Assembly: GCF_005771675.1 (NCBI RefSeq)
Contig: NZ_VAJM01000011.1
Coordinates: forward strand, 124,001 to 188,000
From: Hymenobacter jeollabukensis
Lineage (GTDB): Bacteria; Bacteroidota; Bacteroidia; Cytophagales; Hymenobacteraceae
Reading direction: 5' to 3'
DNA: 64,000 bases
The notes under the pieces are model-generated. The model ran no database searches. It saw only the letters and a list, made by a program, of their open reading frames with translations, and had not been told where the DNA came from. Made by a program: the position numbers and the translations under genes. The number at the start of each line of letters is the position of its first letter. Position 1 is the stretch's first letter. Positions 54,656 to 62,219 of this stretch are shown here, piece after piece.

Positions 54656-56101
54656 CTACGCGCCCGGTTGGGGCGCGGGCACTTCGGTTTTCACTTCCAG
54701 CCCCTTGCGCTGGCCCAGGGCTAGCAGGAACGGGTACGCTTCGGGGTACTCGTTGCGCACCTGCCCGTCGAGGATGGCTTCGAGCACGGCGTCCTTCAGC
54801 TCGCCCACCGCCTTGGAGGGCGCGAGGCCGAAAGTCTGCATGATGACTTCGCCGGTAATGACGGGCTTGAAGTTGCGCAGGTGGTCCTTTTCCTCCACTT
54901 CCTTCAGCTTCTGCTCCACTACGTCGAAGTTGCGCAGGTAGCGCGCCACCCGCTGGTGGTCTTTGCTGGTAATGTCGGCCCGGCACAGCTTCATCAGCAG
55001 GTCGATTTCCTCACCGGCCTCGAACAGCAGCCGGCGCACGGCCGAGTCGGTCACGGTTTCCTTCACCAGCGCGATGGGGCGCAGGTGCAGCCGCACCAGC
55101 TTCTGCACCATGCGCATTTCCTCGCCCAGGGGCAGCTTCAGGTCGGCGAAGATGTTGGGCGTCCAGCGCGCCCCCTTGTCCTCGTGGCCGTGAAAGGTCC
55201 AGCCCACTTTCGGGTCGAAGCGCTTGGTGGCGGGCTTGGCAATGTCGTGCAGAATGGCGGCCCAGCGCAGCCAGAGGTCGGCGCCGGCCTCCACCACGTT
55301 GTCGAGCACCTGCAGGGTGTGGTAGAAGTTGTCCTTGTGGGCGTGCTGCCCGCGCTTCTCCACGCCCTGTAGCAGGGCCATCTTGGGGAAGATGAGCGGC
55401 AGCAGTCCCGAAGTAAACAGCAGCTTGAAGCCATAGCTGGGCTTCGGCGCCATGATAATCTTGTTCAACTCCGTCGTAATACGCTCCTGCGACACGATGC
55501 GAATCCGCTCCTTGTTGCGGCTGATGGCGTCGAAAGTATCCGGATCAATATCGAAGTTCAGCTGGGTGGCGAAACGGATGGCCCGCATCATGCGCAGCGG
55601 GTCGTCCGAAAAGGTGATGTCCGGGTCGAGCGGGGTGCGGATAATGCGGTCCTGCAAGTCCTGAATGCCGTTGAATCGGTCCACCAGCGTACCAAAGTCC
55701 TCGGCATTGAGGCTCAGGCCCAGGGCATTGATAGTAAAGTCGCGGCGGGCTAGGTCTTCTTCCAGCGTACCGGCTTCCACCTCGGGCTTGCGGCTTTCGG
55801 CGCGGTAGCTTTCCTTGCGCGCCCCCACAAACTCCAGCTCGATGTCGGGCGTGGGCAGCATGGCCGTGCCGAAGTTCTTGAACACCGTCACGCGCGGGCG
55901 GTTGGGCAGCCGCCGGCCCACGGCCTGCGCCAGCTGAATTCCGTCGCCCACGCACACCACGTCCACATCCTTGCTGGGCCGCTGCAGCGCCAAATCCCGC
56001 ACGTAGCCGCCGATGACGTAAGCCGGGTAGCCCAGCTCCTGGGCCGCGTCGGCAATGGTACGAAACAGGGGCAGGTCGGGCAGCTGGGGCAGCGGGTTCA
56101 T
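54656..56101 (-). CDS. cca: CCA tRNA nucleotidyltransferase with HD domain
   Basis: 481 residues from the ATG at 56101. Nucleotidyltransferase head YVIGGYVRDLALQRPSKDVDVV with the DxD magnesium ligands, followed by the EFVGARKESYR and RRDFTINALGLSL motifs of class II poly(A)/CCA enzymes and the neck RMMRAIRFATQL. A C-terminal HD phosphohydrolase-like domain reads WAAILHDIAKP. It adds or repairs the 3' CCA of tRNAs, needed because the tRNA-Lys gene here has no encoded CCA. Confidence 0.93.
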   Translation of the reverse strand: MNPLPQLPDLPLFRTIADAAQELGYPAYVIGGYVRDLALQRPSKDVDVVCVGDGIQLAQAVGRRLPNRPRVTVFKNFGTAMLPTPDIELEFVGARKESYRAESRKPEVEAGTLEEDLARRDFTINALGLSLNAEDFGTLVDRFNGIQDLQDRIIRTPLDPDITFSDDPLRMMRAIRFATQLNFDIDPDTFDAISRNKERIRIVSQERITTELNKIIMAPKPSYGFKLLFTSGLLPLIFPKMALLQGVEKRGQHAHKDNFYHTLQVLDNVVEAGADLWLRWAAILHDIAKPATKRFDPKVGWTFHGHEDKGARWTPNIFADLKLPLGEEMRMVQKLVRLHLRPIALVKETVTDSAVRRLLFEAGEEIDLLMKLCRADITSKDHQRVARYLRNFDVVEQKLKEVEEKDHLRNFKPVITGEVIMQTFGLAPSKAVGELKDAVLEAILDGQVRNEYPEAYPFLLALGQRKGLEVKTEVPAPQPGA

Positions 56102-56125
56102 GCGAAAACGGGATGATTCGGGCCG

Positions 56126-56133
56126 CAAAGGTA
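56126..56133 (-). promoter_or_regulatory. -7 element of cca
   Basis: TACCTTTG on the minus strand, 25-32 bp before the ATG at 56101. Flanked by the same GCGGCCCG as the thiL promoter. Confidence 0.55.
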
Positions 56134-56155
56134 CGATATGGCCGCAGGCCAAGCT

Positions 56156-56342
56156 CCCCTCCTTTTTAAAGGAGGGGATGCTGCCGCTTTAGCGGCGGCT
56201 GGGGTGGTTCGGCCGTTGCTGATGTTGTTTAGCCCGAAAAAAGACGCAAAGAGGTCCTAACGCCAGTCGTTCAACGTCAGCAACGACCAAACCACCCCAG
56301 CCAAGCCTGCGGCTTGGCGTCCCCTCCTTCATAAAGGAGGGG
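56156..56342. mobile_element. MITE-like REP pair (BIME) with RAYT core sequence
   Basis: A 187-bp symmetric element without a gene. Each end is a hairpin CCCCTCCTTT/AAAGGAGGGG (56156-56177; 56321-56342). Next inward are GCCGCTTTAGCGGC (left) and CCAAGCCTGCGGCTTGG (right), then TGGGGTGGTT and its inverse AACCACCCCA. Innermost is CGTTGCTGATGTTG (left) and GTTCAACGTCAGCAACG (56269-56285), the exact 17-mer that flanks the RAYT gene. It separates the promoter side of cca from the 3' end of tsaC. Confidence 0.85.
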
Positions 56343-56353
56343 AGTCGACCCAA

Positions 56354-56935
56354 CTAATCCCGCAGCACTTCCAGCCCGCCATCGGGCAGCACCCGCACCA
56401 CCCGCGAGGGCGCGTGGCGGGTTTCATCGTCCTGCCGCCAGCTTACCACGTAGTCGACGCCGCGCACGATTTCCGGCGTGACCTCCTTGTAAATGGCCGG
56501 CGCCGGCTCCCCGCTGATGTTGGCCGAGGTCGACACCAGGCCGTGGCCCAGGCGGCGCAGCACTTTGAAGGTAAACTCGTCGCCTCGCACCACGCGCAGG
56601 CCGATGGTACCGTCGGCGGCCAGCAGGTTGGGGGCCAGCAGGCGGCTGCCTTGCACCACGTAGGTGGTAGGTTTTTCCTGAGTGGCCAGCAGTTCCGCAA
56701 GGTTGTCGGGCACCTGCTCGGCGTAGCGGGCAAACATGGCTTCGTCGGCCACCAGCACGATGCAGGCCTTTTCGGCCGCCCGCTGCTTGAGCTTGTAAAT
56801 CTTCTCCACGGCCCGCGGCACCTCGGCATCGCAGCCCAGGCCCCACACGGTATCGGTGGGATACAGAATGACTTGCTGCAGCAGCAGTGCGTCTACGGCG
56901 GCGTCGACTTCCTGCAGGAAAAACTTCTGGCTCAT
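56354..56935 (-). CDS. tsaC: L-threonylcarbamoyladenylate synthase (Sua5/YciO/YrdC family)
   Basis: 193 residues. YrdC fold: ILYPTDTVWGLGCDAEV (substrate/ATP motif), IYKLKQR, then RVV and LVSTSANISGEP (the S-x-N motif). It makes the threonylcarbamoyl-AMP intermediate for t6A37 modification of ANN-decoding tRNAs, including tRNA-Lys. Length matches YrdC rather than longer Sua5. It lies 3 bp downstream of the epimerase gene on the same strand; the two are likely translated from one message. Confidence 0.88.
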   Translation of the reverse strand: MSQKFFLQEVDAAVDALLLQQVILYPTDTVWGLGCDAEVPRAVEKIYKLKQRAAEKACIVLVADEAMFARYAEQVPDNLAELLATQEKPTTYVVQGSRLLAPNLLAADGTIGLRVVRGDEFTFKVLRRLGHGLVSTSANISGEPAPAIYKEVTPEIVRGVDYVVSWRQDDETRHAPSRVVRVLPDGGLEVLRD

Positions 56936-56938
56936 GAT

Positions 56939-57346
56939 TTACTCCTTAATGGATTGGCACAGCTCCACCAATACGCCGTGGGCCGATTTGGGGTGTACGA
57001 AGCACACGAGTTTATTGTCGGCCCCGCGCTTGGGTTCCTCGTTCAGCAGCACGAAGCCCTCGGCCCGCAGCCGCTGCATCTCGGCCCGGATGTCGTCGAC
57101 TTCGAAGGCCACGTGGTGAATTCCCTCCCCTTTCTTGGCCACGAACTTGGTGATGGCGCTGTCGGGGGTGGTGCCGCCCAGCAGCTCGATCTTCGAGCCG
57201 CCGACCTGGAAGAAAACCGTATCCACGCCCTCACTTTCCACGGTTTCACGCTTGTAAGGCGGCATGCCCAACAGCGTAGTGTAGAGCGAGGTAGCGGCTT
57301 CCAGGTCCTGTACGGCCAGGCCGAGGTGTTCGAGGTTGGTGAACAT
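56939..57346 (-). CDS. mce: Methylmalonyl-CoA epimerase
   Basis: 135 residues. VOC fold with metal ligands: EHLGLAVQDLEAATSLY (His), KIELLGGTTPDSAI (Glu), GIHHVAFEVDDI (His), HGVLVELCQ (Glu). The motifs fit methylmalonyl-CoA epimerase, which interconverts R and S methylmalonyl-CoA in propionate metabolism. Neighbouring mutase genes are not in the window. Transcription may start from the inverted promoter-like palindrome at 57405-57426. Confidence 0.88.
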   Translation of the reverse strand: MFTNLEHLGLAVQDLEAATSLYTTLLGMPPYKRETVESEGVDTVFFQVGGSKIELLGGTTPDSAITKFVAKKGEGIHHVAFEVDDIRAEMQRLRAEGFVLLNEEPKRGADNKLVCFVHPKSAHGVLVELCQSIKE

Positions 57347-57404
57347 ATAATAAGGAGTGCAACGACGTCCGGCGCGCGGGCGCCCACGTTATTTGGATTG
57401 TGTC

Positions 57405-57426
57405 TACTTTTGTGCGAACAAAAGTA
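57405..57426. promoter_or_regulatory. Palindromic double -7 element
   Basis: TACTTTTG on the plus strand (57405-57412) and TACTTTTG on the minus strand (57426-57419) face each other across 6 bp. Both match TANNTTTG. One would serve mce, the other reads toward iscS. Confidence 0.5.
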
Positions 57427-57504
57427 AACCTCCGGCCTCTTTTCGCTGTTCTACCCGCGAATCATTCTCCGCTGGATTCCTCGTGGTATCCGCGGCCCAG
57501 TGGT

Positions 57505-57512
57505 TACCTTTG
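57505..57512 (+). promoter_or_regulatory. -7 element of iscS
   Basis: TACCTTTG, 22 bp before the ATG at 57534; predicted leader about 15 nt. Confidence 0.55.
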
Positions 57513-57533
57513 CCCGCGACAACACTAAGCCCC

Positions 57534-58748
57534 ATGCTCAAGCTGCCCATTTACCTCGACAACAATGCCACCACGCCGATGGACCCGCGCGTGCTGGAGG
57601 CGATGTTGCCTTATTTCACCGAGCAATTCGGTAACGCCGCCTCGCGCAACCACCCGTTTGGCTGGCAGGCCGAAGAAGCCGTGGATTACGCCCGCGAGCA
57701 AATTGCGCAGCTGATCAACTGCGACCCGAAGGAAATTATCTTCACCTCGGGCGCTACCGAGTCGGATAACCTCGCCATCAAGGGCGTGTATGAGATGTAC
57801 GCCCAGAAGGGCAACCATATCATCACCGCCACCACCGAGCACAAAGCCGTGCTCGATACCTGCAAGCACCTCGAAAAGCAGGGCGCCCGCGTGACCTACC
57901 TGCAGGTCAACGAGGAAGGCCTCATCAACCTGGAAGAGCTGGAAGCCGCCATGACGCCGCAGACCATCTTGGTCGCCATCATGTACGGCAACAACGAAAT
58001 CGGCGTGCTGCAGGACATTCGCGCTATTTCGGCCATTGCCAAGAAGCACGGCGCCCTCTTCTTCTCCGATGCCACTCAGGCCGTGGGTAAGGTGCCCGTC
58101 GACGTCATTGCCGACGGCATCGACCTGATGGCCTTCACCGGCCACAAGATGTACGGCCCGAAAGGTATCGGCGCGCTGTACGTGCGCCGCAAGAACCCGC
58201 GGGTGAAAGTAACCGCCCAGATGGACGGCGGCGGCCACGAGCGCGGCATGCGCTCCGGCACCCTGAACGTGCCCGGCATCGTGGGCCTGGGCAAAGCCTG
58301 CGAACTGGCCCGCCTGGAAATGGAGTCCGACACGGCCCGTATTTCGGTGATGCGCGACCGGCTGGAAAAGGAGCTGCTGACCCTGGAAGAAAGCTACGTG
58401 AACGGCTCCCGGGAGCACCGTCTGCCGCACGTAACCAACATTTCCTTTAAGTACGTGGAGGGCGAAGGCCTGATGATGGGCGTGAAGGACCTGGCGGTGT
58501 CGTCGGGCTCGGCCTGTACCTCGGCTTCGCTGGAGCCTTCGTACGTGCTCAAGGCCCTGGGTTTGAGCGACGACCTGGCGCACTCTTCGCTGCGCTTCGG
58601 CCTCTCCCGCTTCACCACCGACGAGCAGATCGACTACGCCATCAATCACGTAAAAGAAGCCGTGACCAAGCTCCGCGAAATGTCCCCGCTGTGGGAGATG
58701 TTCAAGGAAGGCATCGACCTGAACTCCATCGAGTGGGCCGAACACTAA
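57534..58748 (+). CDS. iscS: Cysteine desulfurase IscS
   Basis: 404 residues from the ATG at 57534 ([20 protein letters not shown]). PLP-binding Lys205 in [11 protein letters not shown]; substrate Cys328 in [17 protein letters not shown], the mobile-loop cysteine of IscS. Supporting motifs: [15 protein letters not shown] and TEHKAVLDT. It takes sulfur from cysteine for Fe-S assembly on IscU and for tRNA thiolation. Position numbers equal E. coli IscS, so it is of the group I type. First gene of the cluster. Confidence 0.96.
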   Translation: MLKLPIYLDNNATTPMDPRVLEAMLPYFTEQFGNAASRNHPFGWQAEEAVDYAREQIAQLINCDPKEIIFTSGATESDNLAIKGVYEMYAQKGNHIITATTEHKAVLDTCKHLEKQGARVTYLQVNEEGLINLEELEAAMTPQTILVAIMYGNNEIGVLQDIRAISAIAKKHGALFFSDATQAVGKVPVDVIADGIDLMAFTGHKMYGPKGIGALYVRRKNPRVKVTAQMDGGGHERGMRSGTLNVPGIVGLGKACELARLEMESDTARISVMRDRLEKELLTLEESYVNGSREHRLPHVTNISFKYVEGEGLMMGVKDLAVSSGSACTSASLEPSYVLKALGLSDDLAHSSLRFGLSRFTTDEQIDYAINHVKEAVTKLREMSPLWEMFKEGIDLNSIEWAEH

Positions 58749-58756
58749 GATTTAGG

Positions 58757-58846
58757 GTTGTCAGCTGCGAGTTGTCAGTTGTCAGATACTGACTTCAAAC
58801 TGCAGCTCATTCAGACTGATAACTCGTAACTGACAACTGACAACTC
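58757..58846. repeat. Inverted repeat of TTGTCAG words before iscU
   Basis: GAGTTGTCAGTTGTCAG (58769-58785) and CTGACAACTGACAACTC (58830-58846) are perfectly complementary. The element ends 10 bp before the iscU ATG at 58857. Confidence 0.85.
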
Positions 58847-58856
58847 ATCAAAAGCC

Positions 58857-59273
58857 ATGGCTTACTCCGATAAAGTAATCGACCACTACAGCAACCCGCG
58901 CAACGTGGGTACGCTGGACAAGAGCAAGAAAAACGTAGGTACCGGCTTGGTCGGCGCCCCCGAGTGCGGCGACGTAATGCGCCTGCAGATCGAGGTGGAC
59001 GAAGCCACCAACGTCATCACCGACGCTAAGTTCAAGACCTTCGGCTGCGGCTCGGCCATTGCCTCCTCGTCGCTGGCGACGGAGTGGCTGAAGGGCAAGT
59101 CGGTCGATGAGGCCCTGAACATCGACAACATGGAGATTGTGGAAGAGCTGGCCCTGCCGCCGGTGAAAATCCACTGCTCGGTGCTGGCCGAAGACGCCAT
59201 CAAGGCCGCCATAAACGATTACCGCGTGAAAAACGGCCTGCCCGAGCTGGAAGCCGCCAAGTCGCACCACTAA
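58857..59273 (+). CDS. iscU: Fe-S cluster scaffold IscU
   Basis: 138 residues. The three scaffold cysteines are Cys37 (GAPECGDV), Cys64 (TFGCGSA) and Cys107 (KIHCSVL), with Asp39 beside the first. The chaperone-binding LPPVK motif is conserved at 100-104. It accepts sulfur from IscS and builds 2Fe-2S clusters. HscA and HscB are not in the cluster, so if the motif is used the chaperone lies elsewhere. Confidence 0.96.
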   Translation: MAYSDKVIDHYSNPRNVGTLDKSKKNVGTGLVGAPECGDVMRLQIEVDEATNVITDAKFKTFGCGSAIASSSLATEWLKGKSVDEALNIDNMEIVEELALPPVKIHCSVLAEDAIKAAINDYRVKNGLPELEAAKSHH

Positions 59274-59283
59274 ATCATTGGCG

Positions 59284-59356
59284 AATGAGCGAGTGAGTGA
59301 ATGAGTGATTTTCGTTCTGACAATCACTCATTCACTCATTCACTCATTCACTCATT
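59284..59356. repeat. Inverted repeat of AATGAGTG words before the gene at 59364
   Basis: The left arm 59284-59310 and the right arm 59322-59356 are built from the 8-mer AATGAGTG; the 27-nt left arm pairs with the right at 25 positions. It ends 7 bp before the ATG. Confidence 0.85.
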
Positions 59357-59363
59357 GCCCCCG

Positions 59364-59771
59364 ATGGACGTTTCCCCCGATGTGCACGTAGAGAGTGCGC
59401 GTATGCAGCGGCAGATTGCGGAAGCCCTGGGCTTGCCGGCCGATCAGCTGGTGTTTGATTTCCGCCAGATTGACGGGCAGACGCGGCTGGATCTGATTAC
59501 CGTCAACCCGCGCCACCAGCAGAGCTTTCTGTTTCGCTACGAGTTGGGCCACGACAAGCTGGACGCGCTACGCAAGATGCTCGGCTACGTGCAGACCTCG
59601 CGCGACGCGGAAGCCTCCTACACCATTCAGTGGCGGGCCCGTGGCGAGAAGGAGCTGCAAACCTCCTACTTCCGCGCCCACAACGCCTACGAAGCCCTCG
59701 ACAAACTTTACTACGGCCGCGACCTGAACACCATCACCGTGTTCAGCGTGGTGCTGAATCCTTCTTCGTAG
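59364..59771 (+). CDS. Hypothetical protein inside the isc cluster
   Basis: 135 residues from the ATG at 59364 (MDVSPDVHVESARMQRQIAEAL). Soluble, alpha/beta, with no cysteine and hence no direct Fe-S role. Motifs such as LVFDFRQIDGQTRLDLITVNP and NAYEALDKLYYGRDLNTITV are not assigned to a family by me. Placed between iscU and iscA on the same strand, it may be co-transcribed with the Isc genes. Confidence 0.7.
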   Translation: MDVSPDVHVESARMQRQIAEALGLPADQLVFDFRQIDGQTRLDLITVNPRHQQSFLFRYELGHDKLDALRKMLGYVQTSRDAEASYTIQWRARGEKELQTSYFRAHNAYEALDKLYYGRDLNTITVFSVVLNPSS

Positions 59772-59850
59772 TTGTATGTTATCAGTCCGGACGCGCCGCT
59801 TCGGTGCTGACGCCTCCGCCTGACAACTCGCAACCGACAACTGACAACCC
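59772..59850. repeat. Imperfect TTGTCAG-type element before iscA
   Basis: GTTGTATGTTATCAG near 59771 and TGACAACTCGCAACCGACAACTGACAAC at 59821-59848 carry inverted copies of the word found before iscU. It ends 2-5 bp before the iscA ATG at 59853. Confidence 0.55.
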
Positions 59851-59852
59851 AG

Positions 59853-60179
59853 ATGATTACCGTTTCTGACAAGGCCAAAGAGAAAGTAGCTGTGCTGCGC
59901 GCCGACGCGGGCCTGACCGACGCTTTCCGCCTGCGCGCCTCGGTGGCCGGCGGCGGCTGCTCGGGCCTGAGCTACAAGCTCGACTTCGACGACGAGGTGA
60001 AACCCATGGACCAGGAGTTCGAGGACAAGGGCGTGCGCGTGGTGGTCGACATGAAGAGCTTCCTGTACCTGGCCGGCACCGAGCTGGATTTCTCGGACGG
60101 GCTGAACGGCAAGGGCTTCTTCTTCAACAACCCCAACGCCTCGCGCACTTGCGGCTGCGGCGAGAGTTTCTCGGTGTAG
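59853..60179 (+). CDS. iscA: A-type Fe-S carrier protein (IscA/HesB family)
   Basis: 108 residues. The three conserved cysteines are Cys36 (GGGCSGLSY), Cys100 and Cys102 (RTCGCGESF). It carries clusters from IscU to target enzymes. Whether it is IscA, ErpA or SufA by function cannot be told from sequence; position in the isc cluster favours IscA. A terminator-like hairpin follows (CCCCT...AGGGG, TTTTT). Confidence 0.92.
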   Translation: MITVSDKAKEKVAVLRADAGLTDAFRLRASVAGGGCSGLSYKLDFDDEVKPMDQEFEDKGVRVVVDMKSFLYLAGTELDFSDGLNGKGFFFNNPNASRTCGCGESFSV

Positions 60180-60208
60180 CCCCGCTCCTACCGCGCTTCG
60201 ATACCGAA

Positions 60209-60240
60209 CCCCTTCTGCCCTGCGGCGGGAGGGGTTTTTC
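60209..60240 (+). terminator. Terminator after iscA
   Basis: CCCCTTCTGCCC with GGCGGGAGGGG forms a GC-rich stem closed by TTTTT. Confidence 0.6.
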
Positions 60241-60318
60241 GTTTGCACGGGGTGGTTTGCGTGACAATGACAGGTTCGGGCCAAAATGCTCGGTTAGGCC
60301 CTGCAACGGCCGGATCGG

Positions 60319-60528
60319 CTGACAACGCCGCGCGCACGGCCCACAATGCGGCGGGCATGGCTGACAACGACTGGCGCATGCCTTACAATGCGGTGGCTAA
60401 GACTCACAACGCCCGCCGCATGGCTCGCAACGCGCCGGGTAGGGCTGACAACGGCCAGGGTACAGGTGACAACGCCCCGCCCACGGCCCCCAACGCGGGG
60501 CGCAGGGTTGACAACGGCTGGATTGGGC
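60319..60528. repeat. 21-bp tandem repeat array B, ten in-register copies
   Basis: Unit CTGACAACGCCGCGCGCACGG repeated ten times without indel; the invariant part is ACAA(C/T)G, the rest varies. The start shows degenerate copies with indels back to about 60261. One frame gives heptapeptides such as ADNAART and THNARRM, but there is no credible start and all frames are open, so no gene is called. It differs completely in sequence from array A but has the same 21-bp period. Confidence 0.85.
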
Positions 60529-60600
60529 CGCGTCACGCGGGCTGACCACGCGTTTTGGCTACCTTCACGGCCTTTCTCACCCCCTTATGCTATCCGGAGT

Positions 60601-61281
60601 ATGAAAAACGACCTGATTGAGGCCCGCCTGCGCCGCGACGAAGCCTTGAGCACCTTCCTCAGCGCCGAAAAAAGTGCCTACGCCGACATCGAAGCCGACG
60701 TGGCCCCGCTGCGCCAGCAGCTCGCCGGCGCGCTGACGCAGGCCCAGGCCACGGCCCAGGACGTGCTGACGGCCGACAACGACGGCAACGCCGACCGCAA
60801 GAAAGGCCAGCGCAACCAGCTGACGCAGCTCTTGCGCCGCCTCATCGTGGGGCTGCAGGCCATTGCCACCAGCACCAACGATGCCCGCCTGCTGGCCCTG
60901 TCGGGACAGGTAAGCCGCCTGTCGCGCCTGCCCGAAACGGCCTTCATCGACGAAGCCCGCCGCCTGCTGAGCCTGGCCCCCGAGCGCAGCGAGGCCCTGA
61001 CGAAGCGCCGCTTCACCCCCGAGCATTACCGCGAGGCCATGACGCTGACCGCCGACCTGCGCCGCAACATCAGCGAAGGCCGCCTGAGCGACACCGAGGG
61101 CAGCACTGGCCGCCAGAGCCTGGAGCGCCTCATCAAGCAGAACGCCCGTGCCATCGAGCAGCTGCGCACCTACTTCCGCGTGTACGAGCTGGACGAGCCC
61201 GATCTGTGGGCCCGCTTCGAGGCGGCGGCGCGGGTGGTAAACCGCGGCGGCAACCCCGGCAGCGGCCACGCCGCGCAATAG
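60601..61281 (+). CDS. Hypothetical helical protein, 226 residues
   Basis: Start at the ATG at 60601 (MKNDLIEARLRRDEAL). Soluble, strongly helical, charged (Arg/Ala/Leu/Glu-rich), with no signal or membrane segment. Repeated RxLxxxLxxxR patterns suggest a helical bundle. I recognise no family. TACCTTCA 30 bp upstream is a poor match to the -7 consensus. Ends in a very long perfect terminator. Confidence 0.7.
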   Translation: MKNDLIEARLRRDEALSTFLSAEKSAYADIEADVAPLRQQLAGALTQAQATAQDVLTADNDGNADRKKGQRNQLTQLLRRLIVGLQAIATSTNDARLLALSGQVSRLSRLPETAFIDEARRLLSLAPERSEALTKRRFTPEHYREAMTLTADLRRNISEGRLSDTEGSTGRQSLERLIKQNARAIEQLRTYFRVYELDEPDLWARFEAAARVVNRGGNPGSGHAAQ

Positions 61282-61288
61282 TCGACAG

Positions 61289-61350
61289 CCCGTTCAGCAA
61301 CGAAAAGCCCCGCCAGGCATACCTGGCGGGGCTTTTCGTTGCTGAACGGG
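61289..61350. terminator. Terminator with a perfect 29-bp stem
   Basis: Arms 61289-61317 and 61322-61350 are exact reverse complements over 29 bp with a 4-nt loop. An internal AAAAGCCCCGCC/GGCGGGGCTTTT makes the core terminator, and T-runs on both strands allow use by both convergent genes. Confidence 0.9.
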
Positions 61351-61365
61351 GGCCAGAACCGGACC

Positions 61366-62058
61366 TCACTCGGCGGGAGCGTACTTCAGGAAGGTGCGCG
61401 TGGCGCGCAGGTTGCCCATGCGCATCTCCAGGGTGTGGTTGCCGTTGCGCAGGCGGCGCACGTCGATGCGCTGCCCGGCCACGAGGCGGCCGGTGAGGAC
61501 GGTGCGGCCGGCCGCGTCCATAATGCGGTAGTCGCCGCTGGCCGGGCCGCAGCTGAGCCAGTCCGTGGCCGGGTTGGGGCTGGGCTGCCAGGCGTTGGTA
61601 TCCGGGGTGTAGGTGAGTACGGCCGAGGTGCCGCTGCCGCCCGCCACGGGCTGGCGCAGGCGGTAATATACCGTGGTGGCACCGGCGCCGGCATCGAGGA
61701 AGCGGTAGCCGGCCGCCTCGGCCGCCAGCACCACGCCCACCGAGCGAAACGTCACCCCGTCGGAGGAGCGCTCCACCTCGAAGCGCAGGGGCGTTTTGGC
61801 GGCCGGGGCAGTCCACGTCAGCACCACGCCCTGGGGAGTGGCGGCGGCGGCCAGGCTGGTGGCCGCCGTGGCTGCGGCGGGGCGGGCCGCGCCAGGGGCA
61901 GCCGTGGGCGATGATCCGGCGGACGGGTTATTGGCCGCCATGTCGCGCGGCGTGGGCGGCTGGGCCAGGCCAAGGAAGGGCACAAACCACAGGGCCCAGA
62001 GGCCGCGCGCAGCGCCGCGCAAGGCCAGGCGGCTGCTATGGGTGAGCAAGGGGTGCAT
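61366..62058 (-). CDS. Small T9SS-sorted protein
   Basis: 230 residues. N-terminal signal-like segment (GLWALWFVPFLGLAQ), then a low-complexity Ala/Pro/Ser/Thr linker (about 45-75), a fibronectin-III-like beta domain (GVVLTWTAPAAKTPLRFEVE, YYRLRQ), and a type A sorting domain (QPSPNPATDWLSC, NGNHTLEMRMG). Its end RTFLKYAPAE is atypical for the Lys-rich close. Likely surface-exposed or secreted; function unknown. Confidence 0.75.
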   Translation of the reverse strand: MHPLLTHSSRLALRGAARGLWALWFVPFLGLAQPPTPRDMAANNPSAGSSPTAAPGAARPAAATAATSLAAAATPQGVVLTWTAPAAKTPLRFEVERSSDGVTFRSVGVVLAAEAAGYRFLDAGAGATTVYYRLRQPVAGGSGTSAVLTYTPDTNAWQPSPNPATDWLSCGPASGDYRIMDAAGRTVLTGRLVAGQRIDVRRLRNGNHTLEMRMGNLRATRTFLKYAPAE

Positions 62059-62158
62059 GGTTATGGTGGTAAGAAGGAGTAGCGGGTTGAAGGCGTCGAG
62101 AGGAGCGGCAATATACTATTTATTATATCTTTATTTATATAAAATACCGCATTAGCGC
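62059..62158. other. AT-rich intergenic between the two T9SS genes
   Basis: About 100 bp containing ATATACTATTTATTATATCT and ATTTATATAAAATA, the most AT-rich stretch noticed in the window. It is the probable promoter zone of the 61366 gene, though no clear TANNTTTG is present. Confidence 0.5.
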
Positions 62159-62192
62159 AAAAAAAACGGCCACTGCCTCGGGCAGTGGCCGT
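62159..62192 (-). terminator. Terminator of the partial T9SS gene
   Basis: ACGGCCACTGCC (62166-62177) and GGCAGTGGCCGT (62181-62192) form a perfect 12-bp stem followed, on the minus strand, by eight T. Confidence 0.9.
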
Positions 62193-62219
62193 CGTAACCG
62201 GCTGGGGCGTTGGCCGCGG

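Noticed and set aside
54465-54941. Plus-strand frame after the PspC gene
   Set aside because: Its second half overlaps the well-supported cca gene on the other strand, and the first half has no recognisable protein.
60243-60545. 100-residue frame across array B
   Set aside because: Same reason as array A: an open frame is expected from a 21-bp unit, and a second frame and the reverse strand are open as well.
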